A DNA stretch of 64,000 nucleotides from Phoma sp. XZ068. Lineage: Eukaryota > Ascomycota > Dothideomycetes > Pleosporales > Didymellaceae. The stretch is from positions 868,001 through 932,000 of the forward strand of contig RBKR01000022.1 in the NCBI GenBank assembly GCA_004835665.1. Reading direction: 5' to 3'. The number at the start of each line of letters is the position of its first letter. The first letter of the stretch is position 1. Below the pieces are notes generated by a model that was given only the letters and a program-made list of their open reading frames with translations, ran no database searches and was not told where the DNA came from. Position numbers and translations under genes: made by a program. Below, piece by piece: positions 22,973-34,832 of this stretch.

Positions 22973-23781
22973 TACTTGGAGAATGTGAGCTGTGCATATA
23001 CCAAGAGGACAACATGCCAGGCAGTCATCTGCACCGGTCAATGAGATTAGGAACTGTGTGAACATGCGGGCAGTGGATGGCGATAGGCTGTCAATGACTT
23101 ATAGACAATGGCGTATGTTGGCACGCCCACTACGCTTTCATATGTAAGGCTGTCGCGTCGCGCAAGTACGCTCTGGGTGACTGGCTGCTGTGAATGAGTT
23201 ACGAAGCTGGAGGTGAGCGGGGGCGGTAGGATCGGTTAGCAGCTATACAGTGGCCCATTGACATTTACCTGCCCGCGGCCGAAGTGATTGAGAGCGCGTC
23301 TGAGCCATTGAGATAGGCGACATGTCGTCTGGGGCGTTGCGTTGGCGGCTGGAGGTCCTTTTCGTCAGCGAGCTGTTTGGCTGTGGTTGAGCACGCTTGG
23401 CAATTGAGCAGCTGGCCAAATTGCATCAGCTACGGCGGCTCCAACATCCATTGCCGGCCGGGGGTCATCAGAATCACGTCAATTGCATTCGGCATGTGTT
23501 TTGAAGATTCAATTGAGTCAATTGAGATGGGTATTAGCTCTCCGCATGCGTCACCGCTCCTGCTGGAGCTTCCGCAAAGTAGCCTCGATCAATGGACAGA
23601 AATGTTCAGTGGTAGCTTGCTCTTCAGATTGCTCGTCTAAAGTACATGTTTTACACAATCTGACCGGCCACTAGAGGTAGAAAGGAGGTCGTCCCTATGC
23701 ACACACCCATCCACGAAAGTTTCCATCCAGCGACCCAGACCGTTGACCCGATGTCAACACAGCCCACTCTGATGCACATAT
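22973..23781. other. intergenic region
   Basis: This stretch lies between the doubtful membrane ORF and the 3' end of the ATP synthase subunit 9 gene. I see no coding or RNA feature. Confidence 0.45.
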
Positions 23782-24280
23782 CTATGCAACGTAGAGGAGC
23801 AAGAAAGACATCATGAGGGCGAAGAGACCAGTAGCCTCAGCGAAGGCGAAACCGAGAACGGCGTACTGGAAGAGCTGACCCCTGAGGGAAGGGTTGCGGG
23901 CAACACCCTGGATGAGGCCACCGAAAACTGTGCCGATACCGACACCAGCACCGGCAAGACCGATGGTAGCGAGACCAGCACCCTGGATCTTGGCGGCAGC
24001 GACCATGGCGGCAGCGGTGGACTCGGCGACGATGCCACGCTTCTGGATGACGTTGCGGGCAGCGTTGTTGCGGAAAGCGGAGCGGGCAGCAACGAGGCTG
24101 TTCTGGGGGCGGGCTGCAGGATAAAAGTCAATGGCTGTTTGATGGAGCTCAATGGCTTCAATGGATGGATTTTGATGCAATTGCTGCGGCTGCAGGCGGT
24201 TGCGATCAGGACGTACCAGCGGTGGTGAGGCTGCGGCTGGCCACGCGGGCGGCACCGAAGGAACGAGCAATGGCAACCAT
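23782..24280 (-). CDS. ATP9: ATP synthase subunit 9 (F0 c-subunit), mitochondrial precursor
   Basis: This is the proton-carrying ring subunit of the mitochondrial F1F0 ATP synthase, here nuclear-encoded as in most filamentous fungi. The start is the ATG at 24280–24278. A 103-bp intron (24114–24216) gives 131 residues. The first 55 residues are a basic import presequence (ARSFGAARVASRSLTTA…, RNVIQKRGIV). The mature part is the typical helical hairpin: GAGLATIGLAGAGVGIGTVF, the polar loop with ARNPSLRGQLF, and a second helix with FAEATGLFALMMSFLLL. That second helix contains the conserved acidic residue (FAEA) that carries protons. The presequence is slightly shorter than in some moulds. Confidence 0.95.
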
Positions 24281-25306
24281 GGTGAAGGTGTTGTCCGTTG
24301 AGTGGAGATGAATTGGGTGATGAGGAGGTGGATGGAGGGTGATGGAGGAAGCTGCGATGAAAACCTGTAGGCAAGCTCAAAGACGCTAAGGCCAGAACCG
24401 GGTGCTGCACGGAGCAGCTCCCCACGTGACTGTCTCGCGCGTGGTTCCAATTCCTCCCGACATCGCCTCGCCAACAATCTTATCACTTCATTGACGTGGC
24501 TAGAGGTCAATGCTTGACTCTCACCTCCTCCTGCGTCGATTGACCTCTTCTGAAGCTATTTGCAGCGTTGTCAATGGTTGGAATTAGCTTTGTTTACCCC
24601 TTGGGCTTGCGCATCCTCATTGCGCCAGTTCGCTTGCCCGGCAGCTCCAGCCCCGCAACACCGACTTCTCCACACTTCGTAACACATCATGATGGCAACA
24701 ACACTATAACGCACAGTACTCATTGGCGCCTGACGACTCAAGGCAATGCTACGATCACGGTATTGGCATACCGTTAGCACTTCATCTACTTACCCACCAT
24801 ATCATTTATATTTGGCACGAAGCTCCGTGTTTGCCATCAAAGAATCCTTCATTCTCCACTGTGATCGAGCGCATCAACCAAGCAAACGACCACCTTTCAC
24901 TACTGCCCAGTTCATATAGGACGTCGGTGAGCTTAGATGTAGTCATTTTTTGGACCTCTCTCCCTAGTCTGAGCTTCCAAACTTGAATCGACAACCTCCA
25001 ACGGCTGCCGACACTGGCAGGATCTTTCAAGCACGACGGAACACAGGCGGCTTGATCTTCGCACAGTGATGACTTACGACCTCACTTCAATCATTGGTAA
25101 GAAGGGAGATATCTGCGATGCATATAGGCTACTTTCCATCATGTCAGACCGATAACAACCTACAATCGTAGAAAAAGCACCCTTTCAATCCCAGCAACAC
25201 AAGATGGCATCTACAACCCAGTGAATCGTAGGCATCTCTCTAGGTTAGATATGACAGAATCAACACAAACTGCAGCATTTCCTTTTCTTCAACCAGACCA
25301 TCCCTG
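24281..25306. other. intergenic region
   Basis: This is the promoter side of the ATP9 gene (minus) and the 3' flank of the sulfotransferase-like gene (minus). Only short, unrelated open frames occur; none has a recognisable signature. Confidence 0.45.
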
Positions 25307-26092
25307 CTAGGACCTCACATACCAAACACTCGCCACTCCCACTCCAGCGGTCAACACTACAACTCCCCAACTCACCAGCCCTCTCACGATAAACATCTTG
25401 GTAAGCTCCTCAATTGCCCTGCCATCATTGATCCTCGGAAACCCAACCTCCGGCACTTCCTTCCCCAACACCTTACACAACGGCTCCCACCCACTCTTCA
25501 CATCAAAGAACACCAATCGATCTTCCGGCACAGTTTGCTTCAAATACGCCATATGCTTGTCCCAGTGCTCCCGCGTGGCTGGCTCCCCCCGACCATACAG
25601 TACAATCCACTGCTTGCGCAATTCGTCGACATAAGCGGGGAAGTGCCGCATGCCTGGCAGCCAGAAGAGAACAAACCGTAGAAACCAGAGTGTCGCGGCG
25701 TTGGCGACGGTTGCCATGCTCTTCACCCACGCATCGGGGTCACGGGTGGTGCATATAACCACTGCGTTGGGGTACAGGGTAAGTAGTTCTGGGATGAGGC
25801 CGTTGCATGGGGAGTCTGTTACTGCTGCGTAGCCGTCCAAGCGGGTTCTGAGGTGCGTTTGGATGGTGTGGGTATCGGATGGTGAGCGTGGAGGCCAGTG
25901 CGAGAGTATGGTTATCCAGGACTGGATGTGTGAGGGAGGACCGAGAGTGACTTGCGTACCGCCGTGATAGACGGGGGCTTCGAGGAGGATGTTCAGAGCG
26001 CGGCTGAAGGATGCTGTTCCTGTGCGGGGGAGACCTGCGCCGATGACCTGTATGGTGGTATCTGGTTCTGGCGTCGATGGCTGGGCACCCAT
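25307..26092 (-). CDS. sulfotransferase-like P-loop protein
   Basis: An intronless frame of 261 residues starts at the ATG at 26092–26090. Near the N-terminus lies VIGAGLPRTGTASFSRAL, the phosphosulfate-binding-loop pattern of the fungal 'sulfotransferase family / P-loop NTPase' group. Downstream blocks YPNAVVICTTRDPDAWVKSM and HWDKHMAYLKQTVPEDRLVF also fit this family. The C-terminus has a hydrophobic segment (GLVSWGVVVLTAGVGVASVW), suggesting a tail anchor. Many members are misnamed as NAD-dependent epimerases. The substrate is unknown. Confidence 0.82.
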   Translation of the reverse strand: MGAQPSTPEPDTTIQVIGAGLPRTGTASFSRALNILLEAPVYHGGTQVTLGPPSHIQSWITILSHWPPRSPSDTHTIQTHLRTRLDGYAAVTDSPCNGLIPELLTLYPNAVVICTTRDPDAWVKSMATVANAATLWFLRFVLFWLPGMRHFPAYVDELRKQWIVLYGRGEPATREHWDKHMAYLKQTVPEDRLVFFDVKSGWEPLCKVLGKEVPEVGFPRINDGRAIEELTKMFIVRGLVSWGVVVLTAGVGVASVWYVRS

Positions 26093-26679
26093 GATTGTTC
26101 AAAGTGCTGGGTGAAGTTTTCAGGACGGTCAGATTAAGGTGTTGCCTTGGTTTTTATCGGAGACAGTTCTGCCAATGCCAACGTAAGCCGCCACGTCGGT
26201 ATCTTACCGACACTCAGTAGTTCTGTGGATGGAATGTTGAGAAAGTACTAACACTAAACAAGTAATTTCAATTCGGAAAGAAATTTAATGTGTGTTTTGA
26301 CGATTTTTGTAGGTGGTTGTTGCTCTTGTTCATCAACCAAGAAAAACGACAATTGGAACTCAATGATTGTAAAGTTTAATACAGACGATAGTTTTGACGA
26401 AAATTTGTAGCCGCTGTCAACTTCACGATTGTACTACAATCGCCACAGTACCGGCTGAAGAGTTCGAGATTCTTTGATACTAATTTTGATCGAAACACCA
26501 GGACTGCTCCCTTGCAATCTGTTCCGAACAGTAACTCACCAGAGGTGAAGAGGGCACCAATATTCATCACTCACAAGGTATGTCGCGATGCCTAAATCAT
26601 AATAGTCCACAGCCCTCTAAAAAGTTCTTCAAAACGAAAAGCATGGCCGACGTACATGCTCGTGTAGACCAGACCCGGA
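26093..26679. other. intergenic region
   Basis: AT-rich DNA upstream of the sulfotransferase-like gene. A short perfect inverted repeat (CGATTGTA/TACAATCG) is centred at about 26434. No coding region is supported. Confidence 0.45.
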
Positions 26680-27993
26680 TCAAAAACGGCCCCAGTCATA
26701 CCTGCTCTCATTACTCCATCCGATAGATGTATCCAAGTAACCTATTAGGACAGACTCGCTGAATTCGTCCCATGCACGCTTATGGTTTGGTCCATCAGCC
26801 AACTCCTGCGCAACCTTGGGGTTGTATGGATACCCAACAGGCCAGTATGAGCTCTGAACGTGGTTTCCTGTGTGGCTGGTCTCGTTGAGGATATCGCGGA
26901 TTCCCCATCGCGATAAAAGAAAAGGGCTGATGGCATCAATACAATATCCTCCAAGCTTCATCAGGTTCGAGATGGAGAAATCTGAGTCTGAGACGGGTAA
27001 GATCCAGAAGTCGTGTGTCCAGTCGTGATCGAATCGCTGGCTAACTTTCTCCTAATGTGCATTAGTGGCAAGATAATAATGTGGGGAGGCTGCACTTACA
27101 AAACTCCATTGGTCCTTCGGCATTTGGAAGAGGCCGGTGTAGTTCTTTGGGAATGCCATGAGGCCATCGTCTTGATGGGTGACACGGATTGTGGTGCGCT
27201 TGCGATCGTGCATCAGCTCGTAGATCATATTTCTGACTGTCTGTAGAAAGTTCATAATATGAAGTCTTGCGAAGGCTCTGGCATGCTCGTGATCTCTCTT
27301 TAGATCGGACATGATGACGACTTCGATATTGAGCTCGTGTTCGTGTGGGGTTGGTGTCTGTACCCTGGACCGAAACATTCGCAGAGAGTCTACCGTGCGT
27401 CGAAGAAAAGACTCATCCTCAGCGAACTCTCTTAGTCGGACTCCCGGGTCAGACTCATAGGAGCTCGCCTCCTTATTGAAGTGCTCGCATTTGATGCGTA
27501 TCTGAAGATCGTGAATGTGATCGAGCGGCTCGAAGTCAATGGTTGATCCCTCTGGACCTATTGTTACAGCCGTACACAATCTGTCCAAACCGCCTTCGAC
27601 ATTGCAGACGGAGAAGCTGTTATTTCTGTAATACATTTGCAATAGCTCGAGTGCGACTGCTTCGCCCATATAGCTTGGCTTGAAGATGTGGTTTTCGGGC
27701 AGGACAACGTCGTCCGGTGGGTAAATGTCATGGTCAGTCCTGATTTTCCCATCTGGGAGTATAGTTTGTAAGTCTCCCTGCCTCGGAAAGTACTGTTTGT
27801 CAGAATTCACGACCTTGCTCGTGTGGAGTGGCTCGTATTTCCGGAAATGGTAGTAAGGACCAATTGGTATCTGTCGATCTTCGAGACAGAGATAACTGTA
27901 TATCATGTCTCGCAGTTCTTTGGGTAGCATCTTGTACATTAGAGTGCTGAAGTCGAGGCATGTTGACTGGGCACTCGTGTTTGCGGCGTTCAT
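26680..27993 (-). CDS. hypothetical protein with F-box-like N-terminus
   Basis: The start is the ATG at 27993–27991. One 48-bp intron (27052–27099) gives 421 residues. Residues around 20–36 read YKMLPKELRDMIYSYLC, the LPxELRxxIYxYL pattern typical of fungal F-box-like/2EXR proteins. The rest is polar and lacks a recognised catalytic motif; it has a mid-protein helical region (RRTVDSLRMFRSRVQ) and an aromatic-rich C-terminus. The usual role proposed for such proteins is substrate recognition in ubiquitin ligases, but only the N-terminal pattern supports that here. It diverges from PMS1 across 327 bp. Confidence 0.75.
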
Positions 27994-28320
27994 CCTTAAC
28001 TGACGTCAGGCATGCTCGTCTCGTTGTAATGGTTCGACTGAACTTACTGCGGCAACATCTGAGGTGATATTTCAGACGACAAGCCCTCTGCACTTCGCCC
28101 TTCAGCCAAAATAATGCCAGACATCTTGATCTGGTCTTATGCTCTCGAACAGTGTGACGTGGAAGTTGGATGAGCACTTCGCAGAGTGCACACTGTTTGC
28201 TGAGGCGGAAATTCCTAGCGCTAACGGCGACATCTGATTGGCTGGGTTACGACGCGTCGCACCTGCGCGACTTCGCGTGAGGTCATTGCATCGTTCTGCA
28301 GAGAACCACAATGGGTTGAC
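27994..28320. promoter_or_regulatory. shared upstream region of the F-box-like gene and PMS1
   Basis: These 327 bp separate two divergent start codons and should contain both promoters. It includes CGCGTCG/CGCGAC-rich DNA near 28250–28280. No defined site was assigned. Confidence 0.4.
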
Positions 28321-31300
28321 ATGGCCACGATCAAGCCCATTGAGGGGCGCTCAGTCCACCAGATTCAATCAGGCCAGGTCATTGTAGACCTGCAGTCTGT
28401 CTGCAAAGAGCTCGTCGAGAACAGCATCGATGCGGGCGCCACCGCGATAGGCATGCACTTTCGCCTTTACGTTTACCCTACTTTTTGACATGCTAACTGG
28501 TGACGCAGAGGTCCGCTTCAAGAACAATGGGCTCGACGCTATCGAGGTACAAGATAACGGTGGCGGAATCGCACCAGCCGACTATGACACAATAGCCCTC
28601 AAGCACTACACATCCAAGCTCTCCACTTACGACGACCTCTCCTCCCTAAAGACATTTGGCTTCCGCGGCGAGGCGCTGTCCTCGCTATGTGCGCTCTCCA
28701 AATTTCACATCGTCACCACTCGAGCGAGCGATGGACCGAAAGGCACCAAGCTCGACTTCGAGCAGTCGGGCAAGCTCAAAGGCACCTCGGTAGTTGCGGC
28801 CAAGCAGGGCACAACCGTTGTGGTGGAAACGCTATTCTACAATCTGCCTGTGCGGCGGAAGGAACTAGAGAAGAACATCAAGAGGGAATACAACAAGGTG
28901 CTCGCACTGTTGAACGCATATGCTTGCATCAGTGTAGGCGTAAAGTTCTCTGTGACGAATCTGATGCCCAAGGGAAAAAAGACCATTGCCTTTTCCACAA
29001 ATGCCAACCCTAGCACAAGAGGCAACATCTCGAACGTGTATGGAGCCAAGACGATTGCCGCCCTCATCCCTCTCGATCTCGACTTTCAGATGGACCCCTC
29101 CAATCGACCAGGAGCTACACAAAGTGCGAGGAACTGGGGTACCCAGCAAGACGCAGGTTCGCGAAAGGTCAGGATTGTCGGTCACATCTCGCGGCCTGTT
29201 GTTGGTGAAGGACGCCAGACACCAGACCGTCAGATGTTCTTCGTCAACTCGCGGCCCTGCAACCTACCGCAGGTGGCGAAGGCTTTTAACGAGGTCTACA
29301 AGTCCTACAACATCACGCAATCGCCCTTCATCTTCGCCGACATACAACTGGATACTGAAGCATACGATGTCAATGTCAGCCCAGACAAGCGGACAATTAT
29401 GTTGCACGACCAAACGGCGCTCTTAGAAAGCGTAAAGGAATCTCTGGCTGAGCTGTTTGCTGGCCACGACCAGAGCGTACCCCAAGCACAGCTCCTTGGG
29501 AAGCAGCAGTCGACTTTCAAACCACCCTCGATGCAATCTCGCGGCAGCACGCTATCCATCGCAGGAGATGATGATGGCGATGCGAGTGGCGCAGTTGCAG
29601 CACCATCTGTTGTTAAAACTGGAGCCAACATGCCAACGCACTCCGACACGTCAAACAGTGCACTTCCAGGATTCATCAAGGCCAGTCTTATTGAGAGCTT
29701 TGCAGAGCGTGATGCTGTAGATCGAGTAGTGAGACGGCCACCAAGGCCACGAAGAAGCAGTTCACCAGAGAAGAGGAAGGTGACTGAGGATCAAATATCC
29801 CACCCTAATGTAAGACGGCAGAGTTCGACGTCGGAGGCCGACCACACCCCAAATGTGCCCCGACCAAGATCTGAATCGCCGCTGTTTGAGCCTGAACAGC
29901 CAACGTCGCCATCTCGAATCGGTTTAGAGCCGCCTTCGCAGGCTGTGCAAGACTTCAACGCTCGTATAGCATCTATACATGCCAAACAAGTCGAGCGCGA
30001 GCGGTCACCCAGATCACCAGGCCCTACCCCAGCATACGCTATTGATGACGAAGAACCAATCCCAGCCATTAAGCAAACTCCCCAAAAAGGGTTATCGCAA
30101 AGCAGAATACAAAATGCCTTTGATCGAATGCGCCCTATGCGTACTCCCATCCAGCAAGCAACGATCACTGTTGGAGACACCACTACGACAACCACTATAG
30201 GAGGTGGGAGTCAATCCAGGTCTGCCAGGCGGGCAATGATCCACACACCCAAGTTCTCACTGACAGGCACGCCTTTGGGCCAGAAACCGAAGGCGTTGCT
30301 ATTCACTAAGAGCCTTCGAGGATTTGCAGCGCCTGGTACACAAGCAGAAGACAGCGAAGAAGAAGAGGATGACGGCCAGGACAGCAGTATGCCAATGGCG
30401 ATACGAACACCCTCCAGACAAATGCAAGCAGCGTCGAGAGCGTTTGAGGAGCCTCGGACTGAGGATATACTGGAGGATTCAAGCGCGCCGCCGCCAGGTC
30501 AAGCCTTCGAAGAGGAGCCGCTTGACGACGATATGGTTATACCCGTTGCCCAAGAGGGGGAGGATCTTGATGGAGAGTATGTTGATGAAGACGAGAAAAG
30601 GGCTCGCGAAGAGGCGAGAATTGCGCGGCTGATTGCTGAGGCTGAAGAGGCAGCTACTCGTCCAACAGAGATCAACCTCAAGCGAGCAAACAAGCTCTTC
30701 AAAGTCTCACACAACAAACACTCCACTGTTCACTTACAACGAGTGGTCGAGACGAAGGTCATGTCGATAGCGAAGCACCTCCGCAGCGTCCAGTCAAGCC
30801 TCGACGCTGCTCAAGCAAGCCTCAATGCAGCAGCAGTGCTACACACTACCGCGCAGCTGAACAAGGAGGACCCAGAGGAGCGATTGAGTCTCACGGTGAC
30901 CAAGGCGGACTTTAACCAGATGCAGATCATCGGACAGTTCAACTTGGGTTTCATCATCGCAGTCCGGCCTCCTACCTCGACGTCGCCTACCTCGGATCTC
31001 TTCATCATCGACCAGCACGCGTCAGATGAGAAGTACAACTTTGAACGCCTCTCCGCAACCACTGTTCTCGTCTCGCAACGTCTTGTACACCCGCATCCTC
31101 TTGAGCTCACCGCTGTCGAGGAGGAAATCATTCTCGCCAACGAACACTCATTGACCGCTAATGGTTTTGTCGTCGAAGTGGATGTGTCCAACGAGGAGCG
31201 TCGCGCTAAACTCACCAGCCTACCAATGTCGAAAGAAGTGACTTTTACCCCGACTGACCTTGAAGAGCTTCTCGCTCTTGTCATGGACAACCCACCGTCA

Positions 31301-31609
31301 TCTTCGACCTCGACGTCAGCGTACATCCCAAGACCTAGTAAGGTGAGGAAGTTACTGGCTAGTCGGGCCTGCAGGAGCTCCGTGATGATTGGTAAAACGT
31401 TGCAGAGTGCACAGATGGAGAACATTGTACGACACATGGGTAGCATGGACAAGCCATGGAGCTGCCCACATGGGCGACCGACGATGAGACACCTGTACGG
31501 GCTGGAGAAGTGGGAGGGATGGAGCGAGGGGGATGGGGTTACCGGTGTTGATGCGCCGGGTGAGAGGGCGGATTGGAGAGGCTTCTTGAACAAGCATAGA
31601 GTCCGATGA
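28321..31609 (+). CDS. PMS1: DNA mismatch repair protein PMS1 (MutL homolog)
   Basis: PMS1 pairs with MLH1 to form MutL-alpha, which nicks DNA during mismatch repair in the nucleus. The start is the ATG at 28321. One 58-bp intron (28451–28508) has a GC donor (AG|GCATGC) and a normal CAG acceptor, giving 1076 residues. The N-terminal GHKL ATPase shows KELVENSIDAGATAI, DNGGGI and FGFRGEALSSL. The transducer domain includes DRQMFFVNSRPC. A long low-complexity linker (about residues 350–790) follows. The C-terminal dimerisation/endonuclease domain has FNLGFIIAV and the metal-binding motif DQHASDEKYNFER, matching DQHA(X)2E(X)4E, then ACRSSVMIG and CPHGRPTM. All key nuclease residues are present. 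Confidence 0.96.
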
Positions 31610-32410
31610 GAGCATTCGGAGTCTAGGCTGTATTCTTAACGATGCCGCGATCTAGGGATGATATATCTAGATGACAGTACATATGTGAAACCTATCACAC
31701 TCGTACGAGGGGCTCGTTTACGCGTATAGGATTTGAAGGGCACCAATAGCAGAGAGCTCTGTGCGATCACCAAAAGCATGTACAAGCTGCCATACCATAT
31801 TTCGGTCACGTATGATCCAATCCTATTTGTGGAGAAGACGTGACACGCTCGAGTGACACGATAAACGTGCAATTTACCATCAGTCAGCGTATATGCCTGC
31901 AGCCAATCACTGACACGTCGTGCCTGGAAAACCGCGGATCGGGGTGAGACGATGCCGCGATCATCATCGATCGCGTCCTAAGACCCTTCAGTTGCAGCCT
32001 CACCTTGGACTACTCGACAAACTCCGCCCATGAACAGCTACCGTGACTGTGGACACAATGATGATGCTTGCTCAAGATGGCTGCAGTGTCAGCGTATTGG
32101 GCGCATCATGCATGTCGGTTCAACATCTGTTAGCGGATCCTGTGAGAAGCCGGCACCCGAAAATCAGACTTCGGCGACTAGGCAAGAATAGGCATAGTTT
32201 GGCGACAGGGCTGCAAAAAGGAGCACTGATGGAGGGATGAAGGGTCAGGGTGGCTAGGGCGGTGTCCGCCAAGAAGGCAATTAAAGACTGGAGGGACCCT
32301 CGACTGTGTTGACAGCATCGGCTCTGGTCCTTACGCCTCTGACCACTCTGCACTCTTGCGACATTCTTCCTGCGCCCCGGGACTGTTGTGTGTACAGCGC
32401 GCAGGCTATC
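31610..32410. other. intergenic region upstream of ERG5
   Basis: This stretch contains the 3' flank of PMS1 and the ERG5 promoter. Both genes are on the plus strand. No additional coding region is supported. Confidence 0.45.
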
Positions 32411-34184
32411 ATGGCGCTCAACGCGAGTTTTGTCTCGCCTACGGCAGACGCGAAAGTCGCCCAGATGTTGACCCAGTTCGACACTGCTGGCTTGGTTGCT
32501 ACCGTCCTCAATGGCTTTACCTTCTGGAAGGCGGCGCTCGCGCTGCTTGTTGGCGCTGTCCTTTATGATCAGTGTAGGTGTAGGCGCATGTACACACACG
32601 ACCATTGCTAACGGCGAGGCAGTCATGTACATCTGGCAGAAGGGCTCCATTGTGGGACCAGCCATGAAGACGCCGTTCATGGGACCGTTCCTCGACTCGG
32701 TCAACCCCAGCTTCACAAAGTACCACGCCAAATGGTCGTCCGGCGCGCTGAGCTGCGTGTCCGTCTTCCACAAGTACGCCTCCCACGCCGATGCGCCGCG
32801 ACACGGTGGTCGTGTGCTCTTTCTGCGCGCATGCTAACAGCCGCCCTCCAGGTTCGTCGTCATCGCCTCGACCCGCGACATGGCCCGCAAGATCTTCAAC
32901 TCGCCCAATTTCGTCAAGCCGTGCGTCGTCGACGCCGCCTACAAGCTGCTCCGCCCCGAGAACTGGGTCTTCCTCGACGGCAAGGCCCACGTCGACTACC
33001 GCAAGGGCCTCAACGGCCTCTTCACCCGCCAGGCGCTCGAGCAGTACCTCCCCGGCCAGGAGGAGATCTACAACGAGTACTACAAGCGCTTCGTCGAGCT
33101 CTCCCAGGTCAAGCACAAGGGCGAGCACATCCCCTTCATGCAGGAGTTCCGTCTCTTGATCACGGCTGTCAGCTGCAGGACCTTTGTGGGCCACTACTGC
33201 TCCGAGGAGTCTGTTAAGAAGATCGCCGACGACTACTACCTGATCACCGCTGCGCTCGAGCTCGTCAACTTCCCCATCATCCTGCCCTTCACCAAGAGCT
33301 GGTACGGCAAGAAGTGCGCCGACATGGTCCTGGACGAGTTCTCCAAGTGTGCCGCAAAGGCCAAGGTCCGCATGGCTGCCGGCGGCAAGAAGGAGTGCAT
33401 TCTTGACTTCTGGGTTGCCAACATGATCGAGTCGGAGAACTACCGCAAGGCCGTCGAGAAGGGCGAGAACCCCGAGAAGCCTGCCATGGTCATCCGCTGG
33501 TTCACCGACCTCGAGATCTCCATGACCATCTTCACCTTCCTCTTCGCCTCCCAGGACGCCACCTCATCCGCTGCTACATGGCTCTTCCAGATCATGGCCG
33601 ACCGTCCCGAGTACCTCGACAAGGTCCGCCAGGAGAACATTGAAGCCCGCAACGGCGACATCCACGCCGAGATCTCGCTTGACGCCCTGGAGAAGCTGCC
33701 CTGGACCCGTGCCGTTGTCAAGGAGGTCCTCCGCTACCGCCCTCCCGTAATCATGGTCCCTTACCTCGCCAAGAAGGACTTCCCCGTCACTCCTGAATAC
33801 ACCGTTCCCAAGGGCTCCATGGTCATCCCCACCACCTACATGGCTCTGCACGACGAGGAGGCCTACCCCAACCCTGACTCGTACGAGCCCGAGCGATGGA
33901 TCACCGGCGACGCCGATCAGCAGACGAAGAACTGGCTCGTGTTCGGTACCGGGCCGCATTACTGCCTGGGTCAGACATACGCGCAGGCCAACCTGATGCT
34001 CATGATCGGCAAGGCTAGTATGATGCTCGACTGGAATCACAAGGTCACCGACCTGAGTGAGGAGATTAAGGTGTTCGCCACCATCTTCCCTATGGTAAGT
34101 TTTACTTGACGACTACTCATCACATAGACTAACCTGAATCAGGACGACTGCCTTCTCACATTCAAGAAGCGAACAACAGCATAG
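32411..34184 (+). CDS. ERG5: sterol C-22 desaturase (cytochrome P450 CYP61)
   Basis: ERG5 introduces the C-22 double bond of the sterol side chain late in ergosterol synthesis, in the ER membrane. The start is the ATG at 32411. Introns are 32574–32622, 32774–32851 and 34095–34142, giving 532 residues. An N-terminal membrane anchor (FWKAALALLVGAVLYDQ) is followed by MYIWQKGSIVGPAMKTPFMG, typical of CYP61. The I-helix reads FASQDATSSAATW. The ExxR region is VVKEVLRYRPP. The heme-binding loop is VFGTGPHYCLGQ with the ligand Cys. The C-terminus, IKVFATIFPMDDCLLTFKK, matches Erg5 rather than CYP51, which has a different heme loop. Confidence 0.95.
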
Positions 34185-34832
34185 ACACACAATGTCGGCT
34201 TGTAATGCGCAACTTTAGCGATTCTCTGCATTTGCATTCGGCGCAGCTTCTTCTTGGTTCTTTCTGGCAGACGAACGTCTCTTCGCTCCAGCCCATTTTA
34301 GATGTAATGATTGTACACCCTGTCACCTCTCGAAGAGGCGCAGGGGTTTTGAGATGATATAGGGATTATGGTACGGAGCAACGATAATGCGTACTGCACA
34401 AGGGAGGGAGTGGTAGGGGGCGAGGAGGTAATGGTAGGGGTTAGAAGAATTCAAGTAAAATGTTCAACGTTCAAATAAGCTATTAAGGTCTTACTACGTG
34501 GCTTGCTCTTGATCCACTGGACTGTCATGTGAAGTGAGACGCTGATGATGCCAAGCGGACCCTAGAGCTATGACCTGAACTTTTGGTCGCGACTACTTCG
34601 CTACCATTTCCAGTCTGCTTCACTACACACTCAATACAGCAGTTCTACGACGCAAGAATTAAAGACCGTATTCTTGCGATTCCATTGGTGGTAATTGCTG
34701 GACATAGGAGACTCACCGAACAAACCACTTCCCCAGCTGGGGCCGTACTCGCAATACCGGCCAGACATACAGAAAGTCTGGCATTACAACACCACTACCC
34801 CTTCCACGCCCTCCCTCACCTCGGCCTCCAGT
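34185..34832. other. intergenic region
   Basis: This is the ERG5 3' flank and the upstream region of the cyclin gene. The cyclin frame is open back to 34695 without an ATG, so part of this stretch may be an upstream exon; I could not place one. Confidence 0.45.

Noticed and set aside
26426..26442. Perfect 8-bp inverted repeat CGATTGTA/TACAATCG
   Set aside because: Isolated and short, with no terminator, transposon end or repeated copy nearby; chance is adequate.
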